Source of the DNA: Salvator merianae
Lineage: Eukaryota > Chordata > Lepidosauria > Squamata > Teiidae
Assembly: GCA_003586115.2 (NCBI GenBank)
Contig: QVOM02000126.1
Location: 54,424,839 to 54,488,838, forward strand
Direction of reading: 5' to 3'
Length of the DNA: 64,000 nt
Position numbers and translations under genes: made by a program. A model generated the notes under the pieces. It saw nothing but the letters and a program-made list of their open reading frames with translations. It had not been told where the DNA came from and did no database searches. Positions 1-11,789 of the stretch are shown here, one piece after another; position 1 is the stretch's first letter; the number at the start of each line of letters is the position of its first letter.

Positions 1-287
1 TATGAAAAACAATGCATGGAGGTTTGCAAAAATCACTATGTTTAGTCTTTTTTTAATTTCCTCTTTTCATTCTTCTCTTCCATCTTCTGCATGGACAGGA
101 AAATGAACGATTTGCTCTGTTTTTAAAGGTGTGTTTATTGACATTGCAAATTACATTAATTGCTTAAGCCACATTGCAAAATTGCTATATAGTGTTGTAC
201 AAAACATTGAATATGCTATTCAACAACAACAAGAATGTTAAGGACCAAGAACAATCCAGAAACAAATATTCAGTTGTGAACCACAAA
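1..287. other. AT-rich flank, nothing recognised
   Basis: AT-rich sequence upstream of the Tc1-like element. I see no coding frame, tandem repeat or known repeat end here. Confidence 0.5.
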
Positions 288-289
288 TA

Positions 290-317
290 CAGCACTCAAA
301 ATAATTAAAGGAACACT
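290..317 (+). repeat. Left terminal inverted repeat of Tc1-like element
   Basis: Begins CAGCACTCAAAATAATTAAA directly after a TA. It pairs with 1798-1824 at roughly 75 percent identity by eye. Confidence 0.75.
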
Positions 318-599
318 TAAGTCACACATTGGATCTCAATGAACTAAAGATTCAAGTTGAATTATATTACTGATAGAAATTGTGTAATTTGTTGAGAACA
401 AAATGATGTATCAATGGACAATAGAATCCAAAATCATCAACTAATTGAGGGCTGGACTCCAAATCACCATGAAAATCAAAGTAAAAAACTGAAATCACAG
501 GTGGATCCAATTTGCATGAGTTTCACCATGGTAACTCATATTGTGACTCCATAGTTTGTATGGACTCCACATGCCTATATACGCTCTTGACAACCTCTG

Positions 600-1560
600 G
601 GCATGCTCCTGATGAGAGGGAAGATGGTGTCCTCAGTGAATCTCCTCCCAGACCTGGATCAGGGCATCAGTGAGCTCTTGGACAGTCTGTGGCACTACTT
701 GGTGGCATCAGATGCATCAATACCTAATGTCCCAGAGGTTCTCAATTGGATTCAGGACTGAGGAAGGTATCAATGCCTTTTCCATCCAGAAATTGCCTAC
801 ACACTCTGGCCACATGAGGCCCTGCATTGTCCTACACCAGGAGGATCCAAGCATAAGGTCTGACAATGGTTCCAAAGATTTAATCCTGGTACCTAACAGC
901 AGTCAGGGTACCATTTGCTATCACCTGGAGGTTTGTGTGTCCCTCCAAGGATATTCTTCTCCTGACCATCACTGACCCACTACCAAACCGTCATGCTGGA
1001 TGATGTTGCAGGCAGCATGATATTCATTGCGGCATCTCCAGACTCTTTCATGTCTGTCGCATGTACTGAGTGTGAACCTGCTCTCATCTGTGAAGAGAAT
1101 GGGACACCAGTGGTAGACCTGCCAATCTGATGTTTTCTGATGAATGCCAATCAAATTTCATGGTATTGGGCTGTGAGCACAGATCCCACTACAGGATGTC
1201 AGGCCCTCAGACCACACTCATGGAGTCTGTTTCTGACAGTTTGATCAGAAACATGAACAGCAATATCCCCCTGGAAGTCATTTTGTAGGGTTCTGGCAGT
1301 GTTCCTCCTGTTCTTCTTTGTACAAAGAAACAGATACCAGTCCTGAAACTATGATGATGCCCTTCTATGTCCCCATCCAGCTCTCCTTGTGTGATGGTGT
1401 GTATCCTGGAATCTGCTCCATGTTCTTGAGACTATGCTGGGAGACGCGTCAAACTTTCTTGTGATTGCATGTATGGATATGCCATACTGAAAGAGATGGA
1501 CTACTTCTGCAACCTGAATAGGTTGCAGATACTATCTCATGCTACCACAAGGACACTAGC
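600..1560 (-). pseudogene. Tc1-like transposase pseudogene
   Basis: Read on the minus strand, several short frames together follow a Tc1-family DDE transposase. An N-terminal helix-turn-helix region lies near 1560-1250. The first catalytic aspartate block FTDESRFTL lies at about 1075-1105, followed by a DRHERVWR segment. The second aspartate sits in a DNAGPHVARVCRQFLD block near 790-831. The catalytic glutamate lies in LNPIENLWD near 720-750. The distance from second Asp codon (829-831) to Glu codon (741-743) is 88 nt instead of the 105 nt of a DD34E enzyme, so about 17 nt are missing exactly there, plus other frameshifts. The gene is dead. Family is clear; subfamily is not determined. Confidence 0.85.
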
Positions 1561-1797
1561 AAAATGCGAAACTAGAGAAGAATCGTTCAGGAATGATAAG
1601 TAGAAAGTATTGTCTGAAGCCACCACCTGCAAAACCAAATGGGGAGGTTGTCTTGCTGTTGCCCCTCCAGTGCACCTGCTGCCACTTTCATTTGCATCAA
1701 AGCAGGTAAAATTGATTCACAATTGTTTATGCTTCCTAACTGGACAGACTGATATTCCTGAAGTTCAAGTGACTTGTGATTATACTGTGATGCTTAT

Positions 1798-1824
1798 GCA
1801 TTCCCTTAGTTATTTGGAGCAGTG
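1798..1824 (-). repeat. Right terminal inverted repeat of Tc1-like element
   Basis: Reverse complement of the left end with several substitutions, ending at the TA of 1825-1826. Confidence 0.7.
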
Positions 1825-1829
1825 TAGTT

Positions 1830-2012
1830 TCCTCTGATTCAAGATTTCAGATAGTGGTATCACCTGTTCTTATTTCACATGATAGCACTTTACCTCCCTT
1901 GTTTCTTGTACAATATAAGGACTCAAAAAAGATGAATGATTGGTCCATTCAGCAGAAGAATCCTTAATGGATAGAAGCAATCAAGTCAAATACAGAAGCA
2001 TGATCACCCATT
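1830..2012. other. Short spacer, nothing recognised
   Basis: AT-rich spacer between the Tc1-like element and the next MITE. Confidence 0.4.
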
Positions 2013-2013
2013 T

Positions 2014-2566
2014 AGGGCCGTTTTTGCACAGACCCTTAATCCAGATTAAGAGTACATGTAGTGCACTTCTAGGTCATAGATCTGCATGCTAATACACATC
2101 TATGAAGCCATGCCCCCTGCTGTTCCACTCTGTCTGCATTTAACAGAACATGACCTGGATCAAGGGAGGCCTTAACCTAGATCACTGGCAGACCTATGTA
2201 ATTAGGTCTAACAGTGGATTAGTGTAACTCTAATCTGAAACATGGGAGGCATGCAGAAGGTATGCTTCCAATCTTCAAGACTACCAGAGGTTGACTTTCA
2301 ATGGCACACCATAGCATGTCACTGAAAAACATACTCACCACCGAGGCCCTAAGACTAGAAATGTTTGTTCCTAGTCCTTGGATGCATGGGGTTATGACTA
2401 TGACACTCATGAAAGCTTTACAGTCACACTGTAGAGTGATCCAGATCAGAGCCATAGGTGCAGATGGCACTGATCCCACCCATGCTTCCCTGCATTCCAG
2501 ATCAGTAGGCCAGGCTATTCTGGGCCCACTGATCCTGACTTACCTGAGGTAAGTGCAGAAAGGGCC
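2014..2566. mobile_element. GGGCC-ended non-autonomous DNA transposon (MITE), copy 1
   Basis: Left end AGGGCCGTTTTTGCAC and right end GTGCAGAAAGGGCC are inverted repeats of each other with few mismatches. The roughly 550-bp interior has no usable reading frame. Ends of the same type occur at 15570, 18671, 21447 and 46745. GGGCC termini fit PIF/Harbinger-like or hAT-like MITEs; no target duplication is certain here, so the superfamily is left open. Confidence 0.6.
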
Positions 2567-4212
2567 ATAGACGTCATCTACATGAAGCCTTGACTGGGGC
2601 TGGTTGGAGCTAGCAGAAAGCAGTTGCCAGCATGGTGTTGGGAAAACCTCAGCTATAATGTGAAACTGCATTCAGAAACCTCTCAGTGTGCAGAATGCCA
2701 TGTGCGTAACTGAATTCTCTGGTTCAATACATTCTAAATCAAACCACAGTTTACTGTACTACAGATGTTGCTTATGTATTGTTGATGTCAGCAGAATAAA
2801 TGATTTTTGTATTTCCTGCACAAGAGTACCATAACTATCTAAAAGTAAATCTGGAGAATGTGCTAAGAAGATGATTGAGTACATCTCTCAGTTCCACTCT
2901 GAGAGTAATATATCATTAGTTTATCATACAAATCAGTCCATTTCACCCGATGGACCCTTTCAGTTAGTGAGGGATGTACTGAAAATGACATCAAAAGCCT
3001 CTGAGATATTCAGGGTTGCATTTCCCCTGCCTTTCTCAAGATGACCAAGATTGCCATGCTGCTATTATCAGGCCTGAAGCCAGATTGAAATGGGTCTGGA
3101 CAATTCCCCTCATCCAAACTTGCAGCAGTTGAAAATTATGTTTTTGTTTTATTTATTGCAGTTGTTTAATAACTAAAGTAACACTCCTGTTTCATTGGCT
3201 AAGGAAAGAGAGACATTTATATGATTGTTTATTCAGTGTAGTCATTGAAAAGGGAGGGAGAAATAAGGGAAATCATTCCCAAGATTGCCATTTTCCTTTT
3301 AATAAATCTGAGCTCAGAGACTTTCTGTGCTGCTCTCAGATGGAGAGAAGCAGAACCCTGTTAGGCTTCCTCAAGATGTCTTCCTCCTCAATGGCTGTTG
3401 CCACAGTTACCACAGCTATGGCTACATCCACACTGATCATATATGTATGTTCAGATGTCCTTGTCCCTGGGAATTTCCTAAGCCAGAGCCCCGGAAGTTG
3501 CCTTTTGCCTAGGGTGGAATAAACAATTATCAGGATGGTTGGGTAGGCCCAATTCACCTCCCCCTTGCCTACTTAACAGCTGCCATTTTCACTTCAAAGA
3601 GTTCTCTGAAAGACAGAAATATGGATAGGATTTGGTTATTTTTGATCCATTGGAAGACTCTCCAGTGCAGAGACAACACACGTGGGAACACTGTTCCCCT
3701 TCACAGCTTCATTCTGGCTATCACATGAGGATAAATGATGTCTGTGCACTATACCATTAAGTCCAATGTTGGGACTAGTTCTTCCCACCCCAGCAGTGAG
3801 CCCTTTTGTGGTCCATGTGGATGCAGCTTATGGAGGGAATAGTGGGACAGGCTTCAGGAACCAATTCTAGGAGTTTGTGAAGACTTCAGGATCCCTGTGG
3901 ATGCCACAGTTTTCAGGTCTGGACTGAACCCAGAAATGGTAAACAGTATTTCTTTCACATTTATCAAGTATAGACTCCAGTGAAGCTCAAAAGGAGACAT
4001 TTACATCCTCTAGACTGATCTGATAGAGTACTAACTTACAACGCTGCATGCATTCCTGCATAAACTTTTGGCAGGTCAGCCGTAGCAGCATTTGACAGGT
4101 AGCAGCTATTTTCTTCCTACTCAGAAATCATGCTCTGTAACTAACTTAAAGTGCAGTTAAAATGACATTTTGCACACATGCATGCATTCACACATGTTCT
4201 CTCTCACATGCA

Positions 4213-4216
<4 letters not shown>
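2567..4216. other. Unassigned intergenic sequence
   Basis: About 1.65 kb without a recognised repeat end or a convincing gene. Short open frames near 3327-3557 overlap on both strands and lack supporting features, so they look random. Confidence 0.45.

Positions 4217-4256
<40 letters not shown>
4217..4256 (+). repeat. (CA)n microsatellite
   Basis: Twenty uninterrupted CA units. Confidence 0.98.
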
Positions 4257-4259
<3 letters not shown>

Positions 4260-6253
4260 CAGCTAATGCTAATTGTCTGACCTCCGGTTTTTAGAAATAT
4301 GGAAAGCTGAATTACTGGTCATTTAGATCATTGCTGCCTGCTCAGTCTGGCAGCATCTCTCCAGCAGTCTCTTCCAGCCCTACTGGGGGTACTTGGGACC
4401 ATCTGTAGGCAAAATGGAGGATCTGCTATTGTTCTGCAGCCTATCTCATTCCATGACATTGATAACTGAGCTTCTGCTAAGCTGCAGTTTGTGCTCCTTC
4501 TATATATAGTACTGGTAGTGCCACAAGGAGGTGTGTGGATTTGTTTTCTTTTCTTTTTTCTTTTTGTGTGCTTTCAATTATATTTACATTAAAAAAAAAA
4601 AAATGGGGATGACTCTAGCATTTTATAAGATCAGACAAATCATATGCTGCTTGCAACCGAGCCATGTTTTGATCTGCTACTCAGAAGGGAGTGCTGAGTC
4701 CCTGACACACATTATTCATTTGGGAGCATATCGTATCAGTTCTATTCATGTCATAGTAGTTTGGCATTGTACTTGGCATGTTAAACTGTGGAAACACTTT
4801 AATCTGTGCAGTTTTATTAAGAACACAGTTCTACTGGGTAGCCTGCTTTGCTGCAGTGCAGTCAGACATATTGGCGGTATTATGCACGGACCAAACTACC
4901 CATTACCAGATCCTTGACCACTAGTTACATCTGTTAAGGGAAACATTAAAGCTTCATTATGCTTGTTAATTTGTGCACCTTTCGGGGAATCTTTTTGCAA
5001 AGTTTGCAGTTCAAATATTTTATTCAGCTGTAACTGATAATCAGGCTTTCAGCTCTGAGACCACTTTTAAAGTGAATGGTTATTTGGTTCATCTAAGGGA
5101 CAAACTTGTTTCTCTAATAAAAGTTCAAATCCAGCTCATTTGTGTGGGGGGCATTTGCTTAATTATTATTTAATAGATAAAGTCCCTTAAAACTTGATAG
5201 CAAGGAATAATGAAATAAACCCATCCTCATTTGATATTGTCAGGATGCCCTGCTCAGATTATTGAGGCGGTTGCATAATAAAGAGCCTTCTCTGCGGTTG
5301 CTCCCTTGAAATATACCAGACACAAATGCCATATATCTTTCAGCACTTGTATAAGAGATAGCTTTCCACTCAAGTTGTGTTCACAATTACCTAGATGAAG
5401 CTGGGAAAGACCCAGTGCACTAGCAGCCATCTGCACGTCAAGTGCTGGAAAAGCCCCATGCTGGGCCAGCCACACTCCAAGTGCAGATGGACAGGACAGG
5501 CTGGGTCACCATGGCAATGTCCATGGCAACATTCAGCATGTGCTTGGATAGTGCCATGATGATCTGCATGGTACATGATTGTACAGGCACAGTCACACTG
5601 CCATGCCCACTTGCTGTGCTGCACCCAGAAAAGAGTGCAGATGCAGCATCTAGGAGCAAGCTAATCACTCCTGGCAAGCATGTGGATTGTTTTTTAGCTG
5701 ACCACCACTGGATGGCTTCAGAGGAACCTGCAGTAACTTCTAATGAGTTGCTATGTCTCCCCAGTGCAGACAGACTTCACCAGTAAGTTAACTGTCACTC
5801 ACTAAGACACAAGTGTGAAGAGTCTTGGACCTTATAAAGATTTTCCTTCATCACTCTGTTCTATATTTTTAGATGGTTTTCTTCTTTTTTCAGAGTTTTG
5901 CTGTAAATTATTTTCAACTGCTGCTTGTTGGGATGTTAATTGTTTAAACTGGCATCTTTTTTGATGTTAAGTTTACTTAATACTATTCAAAATGAATCTA
6001 ATCAGATACTTATCTTCATCTCCATTAATGCAACATCTAATTAGTTGAAATGCAGCGTGTGTGATAGAAGGCAATTGCTGAATGGAAGCAGATAGAAACT
6101 GCTCTCTACTGGTTTAAGATTGTTTGGGTTATTTCAGTGTTGAAATAGATGTATCCTGAGAGGTTTCAGTTATTCTACAATGCATCTAAAAACTTAAGAG
6201 TGGAACAGTCTTTGGTTAATGTCTGAGGTCTTTTAGTTATAAATTTATATAAC
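4257..6253. other. Unassigned sequence with a GC-richer island
   Basis: Mostly AT-rich and unassigned. The stretch at about 5390-5700 is richer in GC and shares phrases such as GGTCACCATGGCA with the MITEs at 28.3-29.3 kb, so it may be a decayed relative of those. No ends could be defined. Confidence 0.4.
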
Positions 6254-6638
6254 TAGAGATGTGCAAAACTCGATTCGTGTTAGCAAATTTGATTGAATAT
6301 TTCACATTTGTGCACATTTGCATTGACATAAAAATGTGGTGTGTGTGTGTGTGTGTGTGTGTTTTCACATTTCCAAAATTTGGTTGAATCAAGCCAGTCT
6401 CCCTGTTTATAAAACTGAAAAAGAAGAAGAAAAATATTCATGTTTTTGCTACATTTTTTCCCCTTGAAAAAAAGACTTTTTCAATGGGGAAAAAACAGTA
6501 TTTTTTTATCTGCAAAAAGCACAAAATCAAATGCAAAAAAGTGCTTTTTTGGTGTTACAACTTGCCAACAAAATGAAAATTTAGGTTTTCAATTTGACAG
6601 TGAAAAGAATATGCAATTTTTGTTGGTGCACATCTCTA
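6254..6638. mobile_element. hAT-like MITE with TAGRGATGTGCA ends, copy 1
   Basis: Starts TAGAGATGTGCAAAA and ends TGCACATCTCTA, a clear terminal inverted repeat. The 385-bp interior is AT-rich, rich in GAAAA/TTTTC words, and holds a (GT)n tract. Other copies with the same ends lie at 22093, 31793, 38584 and 59141. The flanks of this copy do not show a matching 8-bp duplication, but three relatives do. Confidence 0.75.
6339..6361 (+). repeat. (GT)n microsatellite
   Basis: Eleven GT units inside the MITE at 6254-6638. Confidence 0.95.
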
Positions 6639-7212
6639 GCAGGAATATGCAGAATGTCCCATTAGATGAGACTCATGGGTTACCAAATCCAGCCGCCTGT
6701 TCTCATAATGGTCAACCAGCTGCACAAGGAAGCCCAATAGTAGTACACTAATAAACAGCTTGTCTGTTCACAGTTTACTGAAAGTTGACCTTCGAAGATA
6801 TACTGTCTCCCATACCCAGAGGCAGTCACATTGCCTTTTAAATTAATAGCTGGGCAACTGGGAAGCCTTATGCATCCTATTTCTAATACAATATTCATGT
6901 GTTAAAACAAGAATGGGGAGCCTTCCTGTGGTCTTCCAAATATTGTTGGACGTTAGTCCTAGCATCCCTGATAGCTGATCAGTCTGGTTGTAACTGTTGG
7001 AAACTACAGACAAATAAGATCTGACAGTACCCCCATTCCACATCCACTTGAAAGTACATTAACCCTTTAAGAAAAAAGTCAGAGGTGATAAGTGAGTGGC
7101 AGCAATCTGTAGCATACTGGGAAGTGCTGTGACCAAGAGCCAAAGTCGTCAACCACCACTTCAAAGTATCAAACTTCATTGAGAAAGGTGGTGAACTTCA
7201 CCAGTCATATAC
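6639..7212. other. Unassigned spacer
   Basis: No recognised feature between the MITE and the left LTR. Overlapping minus-strand frames here have no visible motif. Confidence 0.4.
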
Positions 7213-7530
7213 TGTCAGGCTTGACATGCCTGCTATGGAGTTCAGGGCTTAAAAGGTTAATAAGTGAACTGTTTGTGTGGGAAAACAGAGCAGGGAAGTG
7301 AAAGTGAGAAAGTGAAATAGGAAAAGATAGTTGACAGCTGTCAAACATGATACTCTGTTGCAACTTGAACAGAAAATGGTATATAAGCAAGACACAAACA
7401 ACCCTCTGTATTCCTGATAAGAATGAGTTACTTTGAGCTGAATCCTAAATCCTGAATAAATCCTTACTCTCATTCCAAAATTGGAGTGGTTTATTTCTGC
7501 TTGGGTCAAGGTTATAAGGAAGTTATCACA
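7213..7530 (+). repeat. Left LTR of Gypsy element
   Basis: Begins TGTCAGGCTTGACATGCC and ends TTATCACA. It contains a TATA-like TATATAAG near 7380 and a polyadenylation-type AATAAA near 7455, in the order of an LTR promoter and 3'-end signal. It aligns along its length with 10955-11249. Confidence 0.85.
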
Positions 7531-8179
7531 AGTTACAAGGAAATCTTAATCTGATTTCCCAGACAAACACAGTATTTCTGTGGTAGAGGAAGAGCTGATG
7601 GTAGAGTTGGAGAAAGAGATCAGACTGCAGGAAGTAGAACAGCTACTTGGTGATCAGCAAAAAGAGCATGAGGGAATGACTACCCTAGAAGTCTAGAAGA
7701 TCCTGTTTGCCACTCCAGTATCAGGAGTATGGCTCCAGCTATGAACTGCAGTGCATGAACCAGAGAGGTGGTTAGCCATCTGATGCTCTGGGTACTATTG
7801 TGGGTGGGCAATCACTGGTAATAGATCCAATTCATAATAACCTCCACAATAGTACACCCCATTGTCCTGGAGTCGAATAGGTTAAGCCACAGTCCTGTCA
7901 TAGACTAGTGCAGGGACAAAGTGAACCTTCCCAAGGAGGCACATCATGTGCAGGCAAAGGATACACTGGTTCTTAGGACCATAATCTTAGATAACCTAGA
8001 AGAAATAGAAGAAGGGGAAATACCTTCCAAATATAGGGATCTAAAGAGGGTATTTGGGAAGAATGTTGAACATGCTTCCCCCTCACTGCAGGGCTGATTG
8101 TGCCATCAAAATTGACTGAAACTAAGTTGCCCCAAACCAAATTGTACTCCACGATGCAGAGAGAATGGCAGCTCTATGG

Positions 8180-10859
8180 AAGTTCCTAAATAAGAACCTA
8201 GCCAGAGGCTTCATCAGGCCAACCACCTCACCATGGCAGCTCCAATATTGTTTTTTTAAAAAAAGACAACAGAGGGCTGAGACTGTGCACAGACTTCCAT
8301 GGGCTGAATTAAATATATACCATTAACAAGTACCCTTTTCCCCTAATAGGAGACTTACTCAGCAACCTGACATAGGAAAAGCTATTTACAAAAATGGATT
8401 TAAGGGAGTCTTATTACAGAGTAAGAATAGGTGAGGGAGATGAATAGAAGACTGATTTTAATACCCAGTATGATACTTTCTAATATCTTGTGATATCATT
8501 TGGATTGGTTGGCACCCCTGACATTTTTATGCATCTTATTAATGAAGTATTGTGTGAGTTCCTGTATAAGGGGACCTTGGTTTATCTTGATGTTTCATTA
8601 TATTTGAAGGACTATAAATCACATGTAGAACTGGTCAGGGAAGTGTTAAAGAAGCTGCTGGGCCATCAATAGCATGTGAGACTCTCAAAATATGAATTTC
8701 ACAAGTAGAAATTGAATTTTCAGGGTCACAGACTATCTGGGTAAGGGACTGAAAAGGGAAAGTCAAGGATTTGGTGGAGTGGAGGGTGTCATGAGCAAGG
8801 AGGCCTTTGCAAAGCTTCCTGGTCTTTGCCAACTTTTACAGACATTTAATCCTTCACCATGCATAAATTGCACTATCACTGACATTTATTAAAAACTAAG
8901 GGCACAGCAAAGTGCATCAAACACCCATACACTAAACTAGCATGGACTTCAGAATTCAACAGACATTCAAAACCTTGAAACAGCTTTTTACGGAGGAGCC
9001 AATTTTAGTCCATCCAAACTCTAAACAACCATTCAAGGTACAGACGGATGGCAGTGATGTGGCCATAGGGGAAGTGATGCTCCAGAGGGAGGAAGAGCAG
9101 CAATTAAAGCCATACATCTTTTTATCAAATAAATCTTCACCTTCTAACTGTGTGGCAGCACCACTTGGAAGGGGTTAAACTCTCCTTCCAGGTATTGACC
9201 AATTACAGAAATCTGGAGGCTTTAAAATACCCTTAAAACTTACAGCAAGACACATTCTCACTTTTTCTATTAATTTAACTTTCAACTGAGACATTTATCC
9301 TCTAAAAGAAACTTCTTAGCCATTGCTTTGTTTAGGCTGCTCCAGTACAACAGCAAATCCCAAGAGATAGTTGATACCGTGTTCACCCTGGATCTGAAGA
9401 TGCCATCTTTCAGTTAAACAAAAAAGGATACTCACCTGAAAAAAAAAAAGAGGCAGAGAATCCTGAGTTGCAGGAGACAGAAGATGCGCTTAAGCACAAC
9501 CTGTGGTACCAGGTTAACAAAAAGGAAGTCACCGTTGTCCATGGGTTATCCTGGGAAGGGAAAAAAAATATGTCCCAGAGCAACTAAGGGGAAAAAAATA
9601 CTATACAAATACCATGATGCAAAATTGGCAAGGGACTTTGGGCTTGTTAAAATCTTACACTTGGGGGTGGGGGAGAGAGAGAGAGAAAGAGAGAGAGAGA
9701 GTTCTGGTGGCCAGGGTTGGGGAAGGATATTGAAATGTACACACAGATTACACAGCTGCCCTACATGTGCCAGGTCTAAAAGATAGATAGGGAAGCAGAG
9801 ATTGTTACTGTAGATCCTACACACACCCACTTGGCTGTGGGAAAAAACAAAACAAAACATGAATTTAATCTTGGAACTGCCAGGAAGTCAGGGGAAATAG
9901 TCATCTGGGTCTGCACAGAGTTATTTTTGAAACTTTCCCATTTTATAGAATGCAAAACAGCCACACTGGCAAAATTGGCCAAACTATTTATACACCATGT
10001 ATATAGGTTACATGGGCATAAGCAACAGGAGGGTGCAGATTACCTCCCAGTTCTGGGGATCGCTTATGAGGTTACTGGGCATCACCTCAGGATTATTTTC
10101 AGCCCACCACCCAGAAGTAAATGGACAGACTGAATGAATAAATCAAGTGCTACATTAACTACCAACAGGATGAATCTGTTACCCTATGCAGAATTGTTGT
10201 AAAATAACACTGTGCAGAGTCGTATGTGATGCTCCCCCTTCCAGGTGATGTATGTGTAAGACTTTTAAGCCCCTGCTTACCCTTGCAACAAACAGCACAG
10301 ACTCAATGCTGCTAACAGGATGGAGAAAAAAATTCATGGATGCATGGCCAAAAAATGCCAAAGCACTTGAGCATGCAAAGAGTTCATATAAGAAACACAG
10401 TGATCAAAAGAGGAACCCAGGGTGGAATTTGAAGGCAAGGGACAAACTGTATTCATCAACAAGATTTCTGAAATTTCATCAACAATCAAGAAAGTTGGGG
10501 CCCAAATATTTTGAGCCATTTATGACAACACATACTGTTAATAAAGTTGCTGTTGAACTATCATTGCCAAGGCAGTATAAAATGCACTCTGTTTTGCATA
10601 TTAGCTTACTGAAAACAGTGTCATGATTGTCTCAATGTCACTAGATCCACCCCTATCTTCAACTATTATAGCTGATGAACAAAGTCACTGTGAAATTAGA
10701 CATTTTGGACTTTTGGATATCAAGAAATGGCTGCAATACTTTCTGAGATGTAAAAGCTTGCCACCAAGCAAAAGAAATGGGTATATGAGCCTCGGATATA
10801 TGTGTACCCAACTGGTCAAGAAATTCCACTTGGCTTACTCAAATAGGCCTGGGCCATAA
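8180..10859 (+). pseudogene. Gypsy pol pseudogene (RT, RNase H, integrase, chromodomain)
   Basis: A series of frames interrupted by stops and frameshifts. The RT starts near 8195 with GFIRPTTSPW; its catalytic palm at about 8490-8670 contains YLDV where active enzymes have YLDD, and it follows an FGL motif. RNase H at about 8942-9178 shows the family phrase TDGSDVAIG. The integrase zinc-binding end CPTCARSK lies near 9755-9785. The integrase core at about 9900-10150 contains the SHFIEC region and, in another frame, an AHHPEVNGQTE motif. The integrase C-terminal domain at 10400-10626 ends near LHISLLK. A chromodomain-like tail lies at about 10690-10855. The polyprotein normally makes cDNA and integrates it; this one cannot. 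Confidence 0.87.
9673..9701 (+). repeat. (GA)n microsatellite inside Gypsy pol
   Basis: A short GA tract with one AA interruption, grown inside the integrase region and absent from functional relatives. Confidence 0.9.
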
Positions 10860-10954
10860 CAGACTTTGCTATAAATGATTATACATTGCTATGTCTATAT
10901 AATTAACTAAATATTTTTGAATAGAATAGGGGCGTTTGCTTTAGGGGGATGGGA

Positions 10955-11249
10955 TATCAGACTTGGCATGCCTGTCATGGAGTACAGGGATTAAAAGGTT
11001 AATATGTGAACTGTTCAGGTGTGAAATTAGAGCTGGAAAGTGAAAGGGGAAATATGGTTGACAGCTATCAAACACAATACTCTGTTGCAACTGGGAAGAA
11101 GTTTATAAAAGCAAAGCAAGAGCAACCCTCTGTATTCCAAAGAAGAAATAGTTGCTTTGAACTGTATCCTGAAGACTGAATAAATCCTTGACGTTTAATA
11201 AAACATTAAAGTGGCTTTATTTCTGCTTAAGTCAAAGCAGAGTATCACA
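10955..11249 (+). repeat. Right LTR of Gypsy element
   Basis: Begins TATCAGACTTGGCATGCC and ends TATCACA, matching the left LTR with scattered substitutions and small gaps. It keeps a TATA-like TTTATAAAAG near 11102 and AATAAA near 11180. The initial TG of the LTR is mutated to TA. Confidence 0.85.
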
Positions 11250-11440
11250 AATTCCTCATTTAGGACTACAGGATATGTGGAACACTGGATAGCTAGGGGA
11301 TGTTCAAACCTTGTCATCCAACTCCAGTTTAGTACCTTTGCCTATATTGACCCTAGAACTCCAAATATGGTGTCTGAGTGATTGAGTGGATTTCTACTTA
11401 TTGTTAGAAGCAGTGCACTGGGATTTACAGGGATGGGGAA
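11250..11440. other. Short unassigned spacer
   Basis: Nothing recognised between the right LTR and the next dispersed repeat. Confidence 0.4.
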
Positions 11441-11650
11441 AATAGTTCACCCAGGCAACAAGCTATCAAAGCAGGATCTTACAGGGGGAAAAAAAAAAGG
11501 TTTTAAAAATTCAAAATCACCCAAATGAACCATAAAAATAAAAGATAATATAAAAACCTCCCAAACACAGTATTCTTCAAAAACAAATAAAAAACTATTA
11601 AAATACAACAAACCAAGAAAACCATACTTAAAGTAGCTCAAAATAGCAAA
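11441..11650 (-). repeat. Dispersed repeat A, copy 1 (minus)
   Basis: The reverse complement of this stretch matches 15160-15312 well, sharing in order TTTTTGAAGAATACTGT, a TTTATGGTTCA block, an ATTTTTAAAACC-like block, and AGCTTGTTGCCTGGGTGA. Both copies hold an AT-rich region suggestive of a retroelement 3' end or LTR, but the family is not recognised. Confidence 0.7.
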
Positions 11651-11789
11651 TATGTCAGATACAACTGGTGAACAGCTGATAAAGCCTGTCAGACAGCAAG
11701 AAAAGCAATTGGAAACGGTGAAGCACTAAGGGATTCTCCTGGTAGGGGCTGCACTGCAGAGGCCTAACTGCATATGCACTGAGCAGAAA

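Larger units (their letters stand above)
288..1826 (-). mobile_element. Tc1-like DNA transposon, degenerate
   Basis: A roughly 1.5-kb element bounded by imperfect inverted repeats. The left end reads CAGCACTCAAAATAATTAAA and the right end is its diverged reverse complement; each is next to a TA dinucleotide (288-289 and 1825-1826), the target site expected of Tc1/mariner transposons. The interior encodes a broken transposase on the minus strand. Cut-and-paste transposition is known for the family; this copy cannot encode a working enzyme. The accumulated stops and indels suggest an old insertion. Confidence 0.85.
7213..11249 (+). mobile_element. Ty3/Gypsy LTR retrotransposon, chromovirus type, degenerate
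   Basis: Two related LTRs (7213-7530 and 10955-11249) flank a plus-strand internal region with reverse transcriptase, RNase H, integrase and chromodomain remnants in Gypsy order. Only about 650 bp lie between the left LTR and the RT region, so gag and most of the protease are missing or unrecognisable. The polypurine-like tract AGGGGGATGGGA directly precedes the right LTR. No tRNA primer site could be recognised after the left LTR and no certain target duplication was found. The LTRs differ at many positions by eye, so the insertion is old. Confidence 0.88.

Noticed and set aside
288..1826. Mariner rather than Tc1 assignment
   Set aside because: The glutamate motif LNPIE and the DNAGPHVAR block are Tc1-like; mariner enzymes have a third aspartate with a different context.
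4531..4917. 128-codon frame as a membrane protein
   Set aside because: Its hydrophobic start comes from a T-rich run and its lysines from an A run; no domain or splice context is visible.
6254..6638. Tc1/mariner assignment of the TAGRGATGTGCA MITEs from their terminal TA
   Set aside because: Three relatives show 8-bp duplications outside the TA, so the TA belongs to the element ends and hAT fits better.
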